DNA of 64,000 bases from Saturnia japonica (lineage: Eukaryota > Arthropoda > Insecta > Lepidoptera > Saturniidae). This document shows, piece by piece, positions 22,010 through 33,849 of the stretch. Where the stretch lies: positions 22,179,001 through 22,243,000 of the forward strand of contig CM065306.1 of NCBI GenBank assembly GCA_033032175.1, read 5' to 3'. The notes under the pieces were generated by a model that had not been told where the DNA came from, did not search any database, and saw only the letters and a program-made list of their open reading frames with translations. The stretch's first letter is position 1, and each line of letters begins with the position of its first letter. The translations under genes were made by a program, and so were the position numbers.

Positions 22010-24675
22010 TATGAATAATTATGTAAAAACACAACCATACACGGAACAAGTAGGCAAAGGCATTTGAAGAACACATTGCCCAACGTGACAGTTTAAGGTC
22101 TTGAACCAACATAATGACTGGTTTCTGTGTGCTAGGTTTTAGGAACATCCAGTACATATACAGTTAAAACGTTTTTGTCGTCATGGGAGATTTTTTCAAG
22201 TAGCGAAACGTTGACCGTCAGATGGTCCCAATATTCCTAAACTCCCCACAATCATTATTCACGGACACACTTTACATTCATCAGGTGAAGTGAAATTGCC
22301 AAAATTAAATTAAATAATGCGCGAAGACAATAAAACCGATGGCGAACATTATTAACACTTAAGTAAACAAATATCCAACTAAATTAATAAATAATGTGTG
22401 TAATAAATTAATTTAACAATATTTATTAGATTGCGTTTCAATTCAAACTATAATTATCATATACTAAGTTGATAGTTCATTGAACTTTATTTTTGCGCAA
22501 TTTTCTAGCACGTTCGACGTGGAACCGTAAAGAGGCAGTCCAGAGAACAGCAGGCAAGACATTTGAAGGACATGTTTGAAAAGAAATCTATTGTTGAGAA
22601 TGATATGCTTATAAAAGTTTATATACTGAAATAATAGCTGATAGAGAAAGTTGGAGAGGAAACCATGTTGCATCTACCTTACTTAAGTGGAATAAGGGGT
22701 AAAAAGAAGAAGGTAAGTGTGGTTCCAGTACATCTACAGTTAGACGGCTAGATATATGTAGTACATATGTAAAACAACGTTGTGGAAAGTCACGAAAAGG
22801 TGTTTTCGTCATGTGTAAGAGAGCGATTGAGTCTAGAGCAAGCACTTACAATTCAATTTTGCTATTTGCTATTTAGTATTAAATCATATTACAAATGAAC
22901 CTATCATGAGTGTCAGATAATTAGATCAGGGTAATTTTACAAACGCTATATTGTAACATTTTCTCAATTAAGTTACAATGAACTTGTTTATATAATTTCA
23001 CGTTTATCTACCGCCCGCCCTACTTATCGTTGAACCGCCCAAAAGCCAGAGCTGACTCATAACCTAGACTACGGGCTGGGTTATAAATCAATTATAATGA
23101 AATAAAAAACCTTACAGTAATGACAAGAGCATTTGATAGATTTTTATTTTTTCAATATTTTTGCCACTGTGGATGGTAAAAGCAGGCACTAATAAAACAT
23201 TGAAAAAAAAATCTTATACTGTAATCTTTGATGTCAGATATTTATTTTTTCTATCTAACCTTTTCACGTTTATCTACGGTTGCTAATGAATATAAAATAA
23301 AGTTCGAGATCTGGAATATTGCGTTACAGGTTTGCCTGTAACTAGGGCGGAAACAGGATCGGTCTTCCTAATTCCCGCCCCACGCTCCCCCCGCCCGGGC
23401 GTCTCGGTGGAGGCTTCTTCCGATCAAATATTATTAGAGTATTTCTTCAATTTACGTTCAATATTTTTTACCTTCGCCTTCGAAGTAATGTTACATATAT
23501 GTTAACAACATTTTCAAATCGCTTACATATAGAATGTTTGCTTTCAAACATTGTTTCTTATGGTAGCTCAGTAAGATATGGACACTACACTTGATGAACG
23601 GTGACCACCGAGAGAACAACAAGTCATCAATGACCACTACTCTGATAACGACCAACAAGCTTCTTGGCACTTGGATTTACATTTCAGTTTTTCTTGTATG
23701 TAAATTCAAATCATTTAGACATATCTTGTTATAAAACAACATTTACCATGTCTATGCTATAGGTAAGGTATTTTTTATGGCGCCCCTCTGTAGAAATTGG
23801 AACAGGGATTATATTTAATGTAGGGTAACATGCAATCTTTGCGTTACTACAATGAGTAATACGAGGAACGGAATCGATTTAAACAGTACCAGCCCGCGAC
23901 CGACTCCAATTTGGCTACTGCAAGATACGACGATCGAAATTAAATGTTACCCTATTCGTAACAGCTCATAAAATATCTTGTTATTTACCGTAAAATATTG
24001 CCGTCGGACTAGTGAACGATACCAGTGGTCTATCGATACAATTCCATCTGGTTCGATCGAGGCGGATTTTTAAGATGTCAAATCTGCATGTACGTAGTCG
24101 ATTAACGCCGATAAATTTGTAAATAAACCTGACTGTTCAAGGAATAATGTTATAGTAACTCCATTTAAAACGTTCTTTTAAAAATATATCTTTCAGTGTT
24201 TAAATTCAACGAAATATAATTTTATGTTCTAATACAGATTCGTAGCTGCCTTCAGATAAATCATGTAGTTTAATTAATTTACTTACTCGACTGGATCATT
24301 AATCAAACCCGCAAATGACTAATTTTTAGTGAATCACGAAGTTATTGAGCATTATTTTTTTCCGTCACTTATTAGAAAGAAGAAAGAGAGCACGTTTATT
24401 AGATGTTCAAAACACGGATATATTAACAAATTTCAGTATTATTTATATAATTTATAATGTTAAGACATTGTCAAACAAATGCCGCATTCAATATCAAAAT
24501 ATTGTTTTAAATTTTAGCAACATAACACGTAAAACTACTTCTTGTTGACATTGTTTTATGCTTCGTAATAATGCGGTGAAATTGTCTAACTAGTACAACT
24601 TTAAACAATATAATGTAAAACAAAACCAACCTACAAATACAAATTTTAAATTTATGAACTATTTTTTGTTCTTTA
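22010..24675 (-). other. Intron stretch, no recognised gene
   Basis: AT-rich throughout, except for a GC-rich 23340-23420 segment with runs of C (CCCCGCCCGGGCG). No coding or splice pattern is convincing. Confidence 0.5.
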
Positions 24676-24705
24676 TCTATACTATACTTATGCATTTATA
24701 ATATA

Positions 24706-25258
24706 TTAGGTCCTTAAATATGAAATTGGCGTTTTGTAGGGGAGGAATATAAAGTCAATTTCTTTTTTTGGTAAAATATATTTAATTAATCAAAGTATAC
24801 ACCGTTGTTATCTATGCACTTTTGCCATCTCATAGGTAGTTCATTGATACCTTTAATAAAAAAAACCAATTCTTCATTTTCCACTTTGGTCTCCGGCCGT
24901 CCACGGGGTTGGTTCTGAAGGTCGAAATTTCCAGAACGAAAACGTTTAAACCAAAAACGTACCGTGCTTTCATTTGCGACACTAGCGCCGTACACATCGA
25001 TATTCCTTCGAGCTGTTTCTGCAGTACTGGTGCCACGGTAGAACTCGTACTCGTACATATACCGATATTTAATGTTTTTCATTGTGCGGTAATAAGCGAC
25101 GCCAAAGAAAAAAACAAATGAATGACTGTTTTCAAAACTGAAATGTACCAGCTAAATGAATTTATAAATTTGAATTTGGAATTCCTAACAAAAGAGGAGA
25201 TATTTCAGATCAAAGTGGTTAATACGACAAAACGCTAATTTCATATGTAAGGAATTAA
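24706..25258 (-). mobile_element. Internally deleted mariner with TA duplication
   Basis: Terminal inverted repeats TTAGGTCCTTAAATATGAAA and the imperfect partner at 25227-25258 flank 553 bp. TA dinucleotides lie at 24704-24705 and 25259-25260. The TIRs match those of the mariner at 28002-29193, so both belong to one family. It carries a short open frame (24786-25082). Confidence 0.88.
24786..25082 (-). CDS. Truncated mariner transposase: HTH region fused to C-terminal tail
   Basis: This 98-residue ORF starts MKNIKYRYM and contains the N-terminal helix-turn-helix region of a mariner transposase (GTSTAETARRNI, ESTVRFWFKRF). It then jumps from ENEELVFF straight to the last residues of a normal transposase (LPMRWQKCIDNNGVYF). 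The whole DDD catalytic domain is deleted in frame. If translated, it could at most bind transposon ends. It could equally be an inert relic. Confidence 0.75.
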   Translation of the reverse strand: MKNIKYRYMYEYEFYRGTSTAETARRNIDVYGASVANESTVRFWFKRFRSGNFDLQNQPRGRPETKVENEELVFFIKGINELPMRWQKCIDNNGVYFD

Positions 25259-25826
25259 TAATAAAGCGGAAGAGTTTATTTTTGTGTGTTTGTTTAAACA
25301 CGCTAATCTCTGGAAGTAACATTCGGGTTAGAAAAATTATTTTTGTATATCATAGCCGGACTCAGGAGGAATAGTATAGGCCATCTAACATTAGGCTGCA
25401 ATTCTCAGTTAGCCTTAAATGAAACTGCTTTATCCGCGTGCGATGACGTAATGTTTAATGATACGTAAATACAATGTTCTACAAAAATATTGGACCTTAG
25501 CATATCTAAAAAGGTTCGCGCTAACATATACATAAGCCACAATAAGCCATTTTGTGACAAACAATTGCTAAAAATTAAAAAGTGATTTATGAACATTATT
25601 TTAGACATGGCATTTAATATTTACGAACAAAAGTTACTTCATCATAAAGACAATTGTATGAAGTGAAATTTTACTTTTTATAGCATGTTATTTTGATGCA
25701 TAGTTTGGGAGATAATAAAAATTTTGTACTTGCGAGAAGAACAATTACCATAGGCTACATGGGTGCGTTGGCGGCGCGGTGTTTGTGTATAAAATTAACA
25801 CGAGTGAAACAGTGGGGCACAGCTAG

Positions 25827-27640
25827 TATTGAATAAAGCTTTCTTTAGATTATTTCTCTGTATGTATATACATACTTTAATATTACGTTAATATATATCT
25901 CAAATACACGTATGCATAGTTTATTATATATATGAATAACGATAACGCAAATAAGCGAAATACACGTTTCCCCCATTAGCGTCGTCGAGATTCCGACACA
26001 CTCCGCTATGTTGCAGGGTCGCATTCATAACGATTCGGGGCACAGGTCCCCACGACACTATTACATTACATTAGACATTAAATTTATACATGGAGATTAT
26101 AGCACAAGTGATTCCTAGCAATTGATTAAAGCTTTTTAGGCTTTGTACAAACATGACGACAAATAAAAATTCAAATAATAAATATAACAAAAATATCTAA
26201 ATCATTTTCGCATATATAAAAGCTCTAAATTAGTTTTTTTAATTACTGTTATGTTTCTTGACTTAAATAATAATCTACTGGTCCATTTGTTTCAGCTTGT
26301 TTTCTTTTTGCTTATAATTATTCTGTTTTTGTTACTTTTTATATTCAATACATTAACTATTTACATCCTGGTATTAATTATATAAATACCAATAATGAAT
26401 ATCGCAATCATCTATAATATAAAATGAAATTGTACAAAAATCTTATGATTGTTGTTGTTGGTAAAAAAATCTTATAAGTGTTTGAAATAAAAAGGATAAA
26501 AATCAAATAACAAACTAAACGGAAATTATGTAACATGACGATCAAATTATCTTACAGTGTACTAGAAAAGCAATGTGTACTTTATTATTAAACCTTTTAT
26601 AATTATGTTTAAAAACTGATGATAATACTTTGGCCCCCTTGGTAGAACCTAAATTCGTCGCGTTCCCGTTAACACTAGTATCAATAGAGCCGTCGATTCT
26701 CATAAAGGTTATAAGATGACTGTATAATCTTAAAGTTAACAATGCACTATATTTTATTAAACGATAATTTTAATGATGCCTATCAAAAATGTTGTGTGTT
26801 TCAGAGGCGTTAGTTGAGCACAATTTTATTAAGGTAAATTCTGCAATATTATCAAATGTCTGCGGCATAATGATCCGATTATTATATAAGAAATAAAACC
26901 GTCAATTATCTCAATATCAATATCGGTAGGCTCAACAGATTGGACATTAGACTTCAATACTTAGGCTAACTTAGATACAAACATACAAAGTCTAGGCAAC
27001 CATGAACTAGATCTTTTTTTTTAATATGACAAACTAATATAGTTAAATTAAGAATAAAATAAGCTTTCATTTGACATTTTATACGACTAACTAACCGATG
27101 AGGGTATTTAAGTAACATTTACTCATCTGTTTATACCAAATACGAAAGATTTGTAATGAAGAATTTCTTTTTCGCAATATCTAGACACCTAATTATAAAA
27201 CGATGATGACGCATCGAATTTTATAGAACACAAGTTAGGTGAAAGAATATATCTCGATCAACCATAGCGTCTTTCATACATTGTTTGAGCATTTTGTAAT
27301 AGAAGCCTGGCTATCAATAAAAAAAACTGCCGTGAATCGCCTGTCGGTATACCCCAGCAACGGCATTTGATGGGAAGCTAACATTTATGGGCTTAGCGTA
27401 TTACCTTTGGTCACATCGCCTCTTAACATCAAATAGGATTACTGACCAAACGTTAGTCTCTAAGAAGAATTAAAAAAATGTATTCAAGATTTATATTTGC
27501 CCTTGTAACATCACCATGAAATTTTTAATTATAGACACGAAAAAAAATCAAACGTAGATAATAGAATGAAGTTTTAAATTATGAATGATTAAATAAAAAG
27601 GAATATCGGATCTGGCGAATTTACTTAATTTTGTATCAGG
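25827..27640 (-). other. Intron stretch, no recognised gene
   Basis: Very AT-rich, frequent stops, no repeat boundary identified. Confidence 0.55.
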
Positions 27641-27840
27641 CTAGACTGGGGACCAGTGTACTATGCAATTCCCGTGGCTAGACACTGGTTCCTCAGGGGG
27701 ACTACGAGAGCGCGGGGTGAAGCGGGGGAGTGCCGGCCGGACGGCATTCCGCGCGTGACTCAACCGGATGCCTCTCTGCTCGGACACCGGCTTGTCTATC
27801 TTCATACCACTATTTATATCAGTCTAAAGAGACATGGAAG

Positions 27841-27994
27841 ATGTTTGAACCGTGTTTTCATACAATGATTAAGAATCTGACATTACTCAACGTCGCGTTC
27901 GTGCTGACGGCAGCATACCAACCTACAACAACGAAAACTTTTCTGGGATTAAGCTTACATCCACTGAATTTTGTAATGTACTATTGTAGTCAAG
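27841..27994 (+). CDS. Weak candidate exon: small secreted peptide start
   Basis: An ATG at 27841 opens a frame with a hydrophobic segment (LTLLNVAFVLTAAY) that could be a signal peptide, ending CSQ before a strong donor CAAG|GTAAGT. A GC-rich leader (27640-27790) precedes it. The donor lies directly beside the mariner at 28002. The product is not recognised, no partner exon was found, and an ORF of this length is expected by chance, so this is a lead rather than an annotation. Confidence 0.2.
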
Positions 27995-28001
27995 GTAAGT
28001 A

Positions 28002-29193
28002 TTAGGTCCTTACATATGAAGTGGATTGGCAGCCTTAGCTTGTGTATTTGTGTTTCGATTTTAGTGATTCATTTGCTTTCGCATCATTTGATTTTTCTTT
28101 GACATCGTTCTTTTGACAAAACGGAAAACTTACAATGTCGCGTTATTTACGTATATGAGTCCACCGTGGCATCAGCGCTGCAGAAACTGCTCGAAGGAGT
28201 AATGATGTGTATGGGAAAGCTACAGTAAAAAACTGTATATATTTGGTTCCAATGTTTTCGTTGTGGAAATTTTGACCTACGAAACAAACCCCGTGGATAG
28301 CCTGAGACAGTAGTTGATAACGAAGAATTAAAGGTGATCGTGGAAGCGGATCTATCACAAACCACTTAAGAGTTAGCGGCACGCCTCGGTGTGAGTTATA
28401 AAACAATTTTAATTCACTGGAAACAAATTGGAAAAGTGAAAAAGCTCGAGAAATTTGTACCGCATGAATTGACTAAAACACACCAATAAACACCCATTGA
28501 GTGCTGCGTTACACTACTCAACCGTCATAAAAACGACGGAATTTTGATTGTTACTTGTGACGAAAAATGGATCCTTTTCGACAATCGGAAACGCTCATCA
28601 CAATGGTTGAACCCAGGAGAACCGGCCAAATCCTGTCTCAAGCGAAAGTTAACTCAGAAAAGATACTGGTAAGTATTTGGTGGACGAGAGCTGGTGTCAT
28701 ACACTAAAGTTTCCTAAGATCTGGCCAGACAATAACGGCAGATCTGTATTGTTAATAAATACAAATAATGATGGAAAAGCTAGCCGTCAAACAACTGAGA
28801 TTGGTCAATCTCTCTAGCCCACTGCTGCTTCAGGACAACGCTAGACCCCATACTTCACGACAGACGGTCGCTAAATTAGAAGAACTGCGTTTGATATGTC
28901 TCCGACATCCATCATACTTCCCGAACATTACCACTTTTTTTGGAATTTGGATAATTTCTTGCAAGGAAAAAAATTCAATTCCGATGAGGCTATTCAATCT
29001 GCCTTCGAAGATTTTATTGATTCTCGCTCCCACAATGTTTTCAGCAATGGAGTCAATAAACTACCTATAAAATTGGGAAAGTGCATAGATAATAATGGTA
29101 TTTAACCTCGATTGGTTAAATCTATAACGTCACAATATTTTTTTCGTTTTACGCTTTCCATATAAAACGCTAATTTCATATGTAAGGACCTAT
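28002..29193 (+). mobile_element. Degenerate near-full-length mariner
   Basis: TIRs TTAGGTCCTTACATATGAA at the left and TTCATATGTAAGGACCTA at the right bound about 1.19 kb. In several frames one reads mariner transposase landmarks: WKQIGKVKKLEKFVPHEL near 28418, TCDEKWILF near 28555 (first Asp) and LQDNARPH near 28826 (second Asp). The third catalytic Asp motif is lost through a frameshift and substitution near 28920. TIR type resembles the cecropia group; that assignment is from memory. Confidence 0.87.
28400..29105 (+). pseudogene. Mariner transposase pseudogene
   Basis: The coding region is broken by several stops and frameshifts. It keeps the WVPHEL-type segment, the first two catalytic aspartates and the C-terminal tail (NKLPIKLGKCIDNNGI) in different frames. 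The equivalent of the SDYHFF box reads PEHYHFF, so the third Asp is missing. Confidence 0.82.
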
Positions 29194-29505
29194 TATTTGA
29201 AACGTATATCATGGTACGTATGGATCGTTTGTTCTTCTTACTTTATATAACATATTCAATTACAATTTGTTGGGAATGTAACCTACAACTCAGCAAGAAC
29301 AAAGAAAGTTGCTACATCTTATCTTTGCTGTACTGTAAAGGTGTGAAACTGTCTCCAGGCCAGTGTGTTCCCTCCTTCTTACAACATGAAATAGTCCTTG
29401 TGAAGGGACATTTGATAAGGCCGGCACCACAGCTACGTCTGATGATTGATTGTAGGATTGCACTGTGCTCACTTCACAGCATTTCGCTTCTTCATTCAAG
29501 TAGTA

Positions 29506-30164
29506 CAGTGTAAACTCTTTATAACGATAAACTCCCTATAACGTTGAAGTGAGCCCAACTTGGTTGGTTTGCGTTAAAACCCACAGTTTGGATCACTCTT
29601 TATAGCGATACGCCATTCTCTATTACGAAGAAATATGTTCATATTTTTAGACAGTAAATATTTATTATCGGTATTATTGTTTATGTTATATTATCAGGTA
29701 ACAAAAGACTTTGAAGCTCCGAAACATCCGAGGACGGTCTAGCTTTTGTTATCCTTAATTGCCTTGAACACGTGCAGTATGACGCATTGTTTTCTCGGAA
29801 GTGATGGTCTTCGACCAAGCATACTGGGTACCTATCGTATTATCAGTCGTAAACCTACTTTGAAACTGTTAACATGGCCAGTAAACGGCAAGCGATTAGT
29901 GTTGACGAAAAAGTTTGATAGAAGAAGATATGAATAGAATACATAAAATAATACAAAACAAGTACTGGTACAGCAAAAAACGTTAGACAAAGTTATCAGA
30001 CTATATGTGTAAACAATAATTTATAAGCATTTATTATCTAAGACATACATATTAAAAATTCTTGTTTATTTGGTTGTTTTTTTGTTCACTCCATATAACG
30101 ATAACTCTCTATAACGATAAAAAATGCTCAGTCTCTTGAGTTTCGTTATAAAGAGTTTACACTG
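29506..30164 (+). mobile_element. Internally deleted pogo-type element
   Basis: Inverted repeats CAGTGTAAACTCTTTATAAC and TTATAAAGAGTTTACACTG with a TA duplication (29504-29505, 30165-30166) are the pogo/Tigger signature. A start MASKRQAISVDEKV at 29874 matches the beginning of pogo-family transposases and hits a stop at once. No catalytic domain remains. Confidence 0.86.
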
Positions 30165-30199
30165 TAATTGAAGCCTATATTTATTTATATGCAACATCA

Positions 30200-30480
30200 G
30201 AAAGACTGCTAACTAAGACCAATGATAATAGGTTACAACTTCTGAGGAATAAGTTGGAACAGCTCACGTACCGGTGCGTATTGCCAACTACTCAACGCGA
30301 GTACTGCTGATTTGCGATAGAAATATATGAAGCGATGATGGTTCCGCAGTCGAATTCTGGACAGGTTCTACCACTTTTTATACCATGACGATGGGAAACG
30401 GGCATGAGGTCCGCTTGATGGTAAGTAATCACTGCATCCTATGCAAGGATGCAATACCAGAATCATCACATGCGCGTTAC
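30200..30480. repeat. Dispersed repeat (SINE-like), copy 2
   Basis: Shares AATAGGTTACAACTTCTGAGG-type sequence and AAGTTGGAACAGCTCACGTAC with 21437-21690. It is followed by GCATGAGGTCCGCTTGATGG, a SINE body segment. Confidence 0.58.
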
Positions 30481-31332
30481 TGACCACTCTCCAAACTTGT
30501 AAATATTCACTCAAAGGACGGCTATCACTATTTCAAGTATTGTTTGAAAGGGTGTAAGTAATGTGAAGAGACGGACTCGCTTGCTCTAGTTGTATTTCGA
30601 ATCATGGTATAAGTACTGTTCATAATATAAACAAAGTCTTAAAAAACTGTAACACAGTAAGCACGCGGAAGATGTTACAAAGCGGCAGTTTCGAGAAGAA
30701 CCAAAATAAACGGCTATTTGGATTTCTGCAAGGCTTCGCTGAGCGCTGACGTGACCCGCATTCAACACTTCCGGCCGCGGTCCGGCTACCTACTCGCATC
30801 TCATGAATGCAAAAACGCATTGTTGCCAGGGACGAGGACATTGCGTACCTGGCGCACTGTACACCTCCAATATCACGATTAGATTGTGCTCGAGTGAATA
30901 GAGTTACCAAGTTTCAAGTGCCAACAAAAAGTTTTATTGAAATTTTGAGTATAGAGATGAAAAGGGCCTTAATTGAGCATCGAGTCGTTTTGACCTAAAT
31001 ATAAGCAGATCACTCTAATTCACCTGGGTTAATTAATAATCACAAGAAATGTTATTGAGCTATTTACTTCTATAGAGACGTGTGTGGATGATCACACCAA
31101 TATTAATAGCTTATTATTACTTACTTGTTTTGTATTTTATTTAGAAAAGAGATTTTATATAATTATTTCATTTGACAAAGTAATTGCACATACGTATACA
31201 ATATTAATCTTTAACGGGCTTAAAAAACAAATCTTACAATAATTAATCTATTATTCGAAGAGGCTTCTAACATATTGAAACTTGATTAAATTATAATTTT
31301 TAATTAAATTCAATCATAACTTCATTAAACTG
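30481..31332 (-). other. Intron stretch, no recognised gene
   Basis: An antisense ORF at 30620-30910 has no recognisable domain; the remainder is AT-rich. Confidence 0.5.
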
Positions 31333-31612
31333 CCTCATTAGACTAGTGGTCGTAAGCGCAACTACTATGCTAGATGTCCTAGATTCGATTCCCAGGTCGT
31401 GCGAAATTTTTATTGAGTTTTTCTAAAATAGATCTCAGTAGCAGCTCAGAGTTTGACTTCGTGCCCAATCAATGGCAATAGATTCGCCCCCTATTACATG
31501 GAACTTAAGTCATACTCGGCGAACTGTGGATGTACATTAGTATTCCTCTGTCTAACCCTTCGGGGAATACAGGCTTGAGAATATGTTACGTGTTATTATT
31601 ATAATTATAATC
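31333..31612 (+). mobile_element. tRNA-derived SINE
   Basis: Head with A box TAGACTAGTGGTCGTAAGCG and B box GATTCGATTCCC, then a body with AGATCTCAGTAGCAGCTCAG and CCCTTCGGGGAATACAGGC. The same A box recurs on the minus strand at 51080-51120. Confidence 0.75.
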
Positions 31613-31794
31613 ATAGTGTGTTTTAAATGGAGACCGCAAAAAACAGGGAACAAAGGACAATCACTACTGTCCTGCCTGCAAGCACTAAAGCACTAAATAA
31701 GTTTATAAGTGTAACTTACTGGCCACTTAAGTGAGTCGTCATTTTGGATGAGATTTCACCATATTTTAGGGTATTTATCACATTTTCTTTTTCT

Positions 31795-32170
31795 TTCAGT
31801 AACAGCACAGTCACGGCACTATGCCTAATGGTGACTACAGTACAATAAAAAAAAAACAGCGACCACTAAGTGATCCTCAACCCAACACCGCGCCGGTCGT
31901 CGCTGTCAAGCATTTCAGTAGTTGGAATGTGGGGATACATTGGTTAACCCGGTTAATTAGTTTAAGTTTAATGTAATAAAATGTAATGTAATTTTATGTG
32001 TCGTAGACCACATCATCACTTACGATCAGGCGACATAGTGGTCAAACGCAAGCCTAAATTAATATTGTTATTATTATCCCGAAGCGCGACAAACTAAAAG
32101 AAAGTCAATGCCGCGACATGTGCATGATACCCGCGACTATATACGCGGTATGGATACCTTACCACCTCGC
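31795..32170 (+). repeat. Dispersed repeat with related copies at 46850 and 59447
   Basis: CACGGCACTATGCCTAATGG, GTACAAT and AACTAAAAGAAAGTCA match 59447-59660 in order, with an interposed SINE-like stretch (CATCACTTACGATCAGGCG) around 32010. No coding is seen. Confidence 0.55.
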
Positions 32171-32404
32171 AATTATGGGTTTTTATAAACGAACGCATGA
32201 CCACTACTTTACCTAATATTAGTAATAATAAATCTCGATAATATTGATTTATTGCCAAAAAGTTACATAACACGTTTTAAACCTCATTTTTATAATCCTG
32301 TATAAATAATTTGCACAATGCGCTGGTTTTCACTCTGATCCAAACTTGCATTAAACATCTTTTCATTACGCGCAATCAGCAGCTTAGCTAGTTACTTGAT
32401 ATCT

Positions 32405-32660
32405 ATACAATTAATAAAAATTGAAGTGTCTGTTTGTAATGTCAAAATAACAGCTTTTTACTAAATGCATATGAAAGTATATACGATACCTATAAAAAAC
32501 ACATTTTTTTATTTTTTTCTGTCTGTTTGTTCCGGTTAATCTCTGAAACGGTTGGACCGATTTTGACGGGACTCTTACTGGTAGATAGCTGATTTTGTAG
32601 GAAGTAACTAGGCTACTTTTATTTTAGAAAAATAATTAGGGTTCCGCACAAATAAAAAAA
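32405..32660 (+). repeat. Helitron-like or related dispersed repeat fragment
   Basis: CTGTTTGTTCCGGTTAATCTC and GGTTGGACCGATTTTGACGG are blocks of a common lepidopteran repeat; a weaker copy is at 41715-41800 (CTGTCCGGTTTTAACTC, TTGACCGATTCTTATGAAAC). A possible remnant of its other end (GTGAGCGAAACCGCGGGC) lies past the mariner near 33607. Confidence 0.5.
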
Positions 32661-32799
32661 TCTGGTCATGATGAATCAATTCGAGCGCTTAAATAGCTTA
32701 CGCTGAGTAAACCATAAAAGTTATAGCAAATTAATGTACTAAATAATTGTAGACATTTAAAAAGGCCTACAAAAAAGTCAGGGGAGTATATATCTATAA

Positions 32800-33516
32800 A
32801 GGTGTACAAATAAGTTTCCGCCGTTTTATTGTAGATGGCGCGGCACGGAGTTTCGGTTAGCTTTCGCAGATGATAACCGGCTTAAAAAATAGTTTGGACA
32901 TTCAAGAACAACATAACCTATTAACATCATTGATTTTATATTGGTAAAATATAATTTTTATAAGTTGAAATTTATTTTGTGGAAATAATTTGGTGGGATC
33001 AGCTAGGTGTAGTGTATTATGAGTTGCTTAATCCGACCGAAACAATTACTGGAGCCCTCTATCGAACGCAATTGATGAGATTGAGCCGAGCTCTGAAGGA
33101 AAAACGCCCTCAATACTATTCTAGACACGAAAAAAATATTCTTCTGCATGACAATGCTCGTCCACATGTTGCGGCTCCCGTGAAAAAGTACTTGGAAACA
33201 CTTGATTGGGAAGTGTTACCCCACCCGCCGTATTCACCAGACATTGCACCGTCCGATTATCACCTGTTCCGGTCCATGGCACATGCTCTGACGGCGCAGC
33301 GGTTCACATCTTATGAGGATACCAAAAATTGGGTTGATTCGTGGATAGCCTCAACAGACAATTAGTTCTTCAGACGTGGGATTCAAATGCTGCCTGAGAG
33401 ATGGGAAAAAGTGGTTGCAAGTGATGGGCAATATTTTAAATACATTTATATTACCGTTCTTCTATAATAAATATTTAATTTGTGTTAAAAAACGGCGGAA
33501 ACTTATTTGTACACCT
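32800..33516 (+). mobile_element. Mariner (DD34D) with 5' half deleted
   Basis: Inverted repeats AGGTGTACAAATAAGTTTCC at the left and its complement at 33497-33516 bound about 717 bp. The helix-turn-helix half of the transposase is absent. It is a different mariner family from 24706 and 28002 because the TIRs are unrelated. Confidence 0.87.
32979..33365 (+). pseudogene. C-terminal half of mariner transposase
   Basis: A 128-codon frame reads WWDQLGVVYYELL, LHDNARPHVAAP and YSPDIAPSDYHLF. Exactly 34 residues separate the Asp of HDNARPH from the Asp of APSDY, the classic mariner DD34D spacing. The frame ends at a TAG after Asn, and the downstream bases continue with the expected LPERWEKVVASDGQYF. 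The first Asp and N-terminal DNA-binding region are deleted. Confidence 0.87.
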
Positions 33517-33763
33517 AATATATTTTAAGGAACACCCACAATAAGCATTTTTGTCTTTAAAATAGCTGAGAGCCAAGATTCGCGCGGAAATTATGTAGTT
33601 ACACGTGAGCGAAACCGCGGGCGCAAAATCGAATTAGGACCTGATAAGGCTAAAGACGGTAACTCGCTAAGACTAATGGGACTTTCTCTAAAATGTAACT
33701 GCCGGAATACAATGAGTAGCCGGACAGGCGAGCATTAAAATAATTCTCTAGCACTACGCAAAT

Positions 33764-33849
33764 CTCCGGTGAAGCTGTAAAAGCCATCAGCGGCTCTGTT
33801 TTTGGATAGAGCCCCTAAGCCTACCAGTATAGTCAGTCAGAAAAAAAAA
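33764..33849 (+). mobile_element. 5'-truncated copy of the jockey-clade LINE (3' end only)
   Basis: About 86 bases match the last segment of the full element, from CCGGTGAAGCTGTAAAAGCC to TAGTCAGT, followed by a short poly-A. Confidence 0.8.

Larger units (their letters stand above)
24676..25826 (+). mobile_element. Helitron-like element interrupted by a mariner
   Basis: The element starts TCTATACTATAC after an A and ends GGGGCACAGCTAG followed by T. Its interior (CGCTAATCTCTGGAAGTAAC, GGACTCAGGAGGAATAGTATAGGCC, TTTGTGACAAACA) matches the element at 54756. A 553-bp mariner derivative sits near its 5' end (24706-25258). Confidence 0.7.

Noticed and set aside
29211..29513. 100-codon ORF with an apparent signal peptide
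   Set aside because: It runs from just after a mariner end into the pogo element's terminal repeat, so the end is transposon-derived; no family resemblance.
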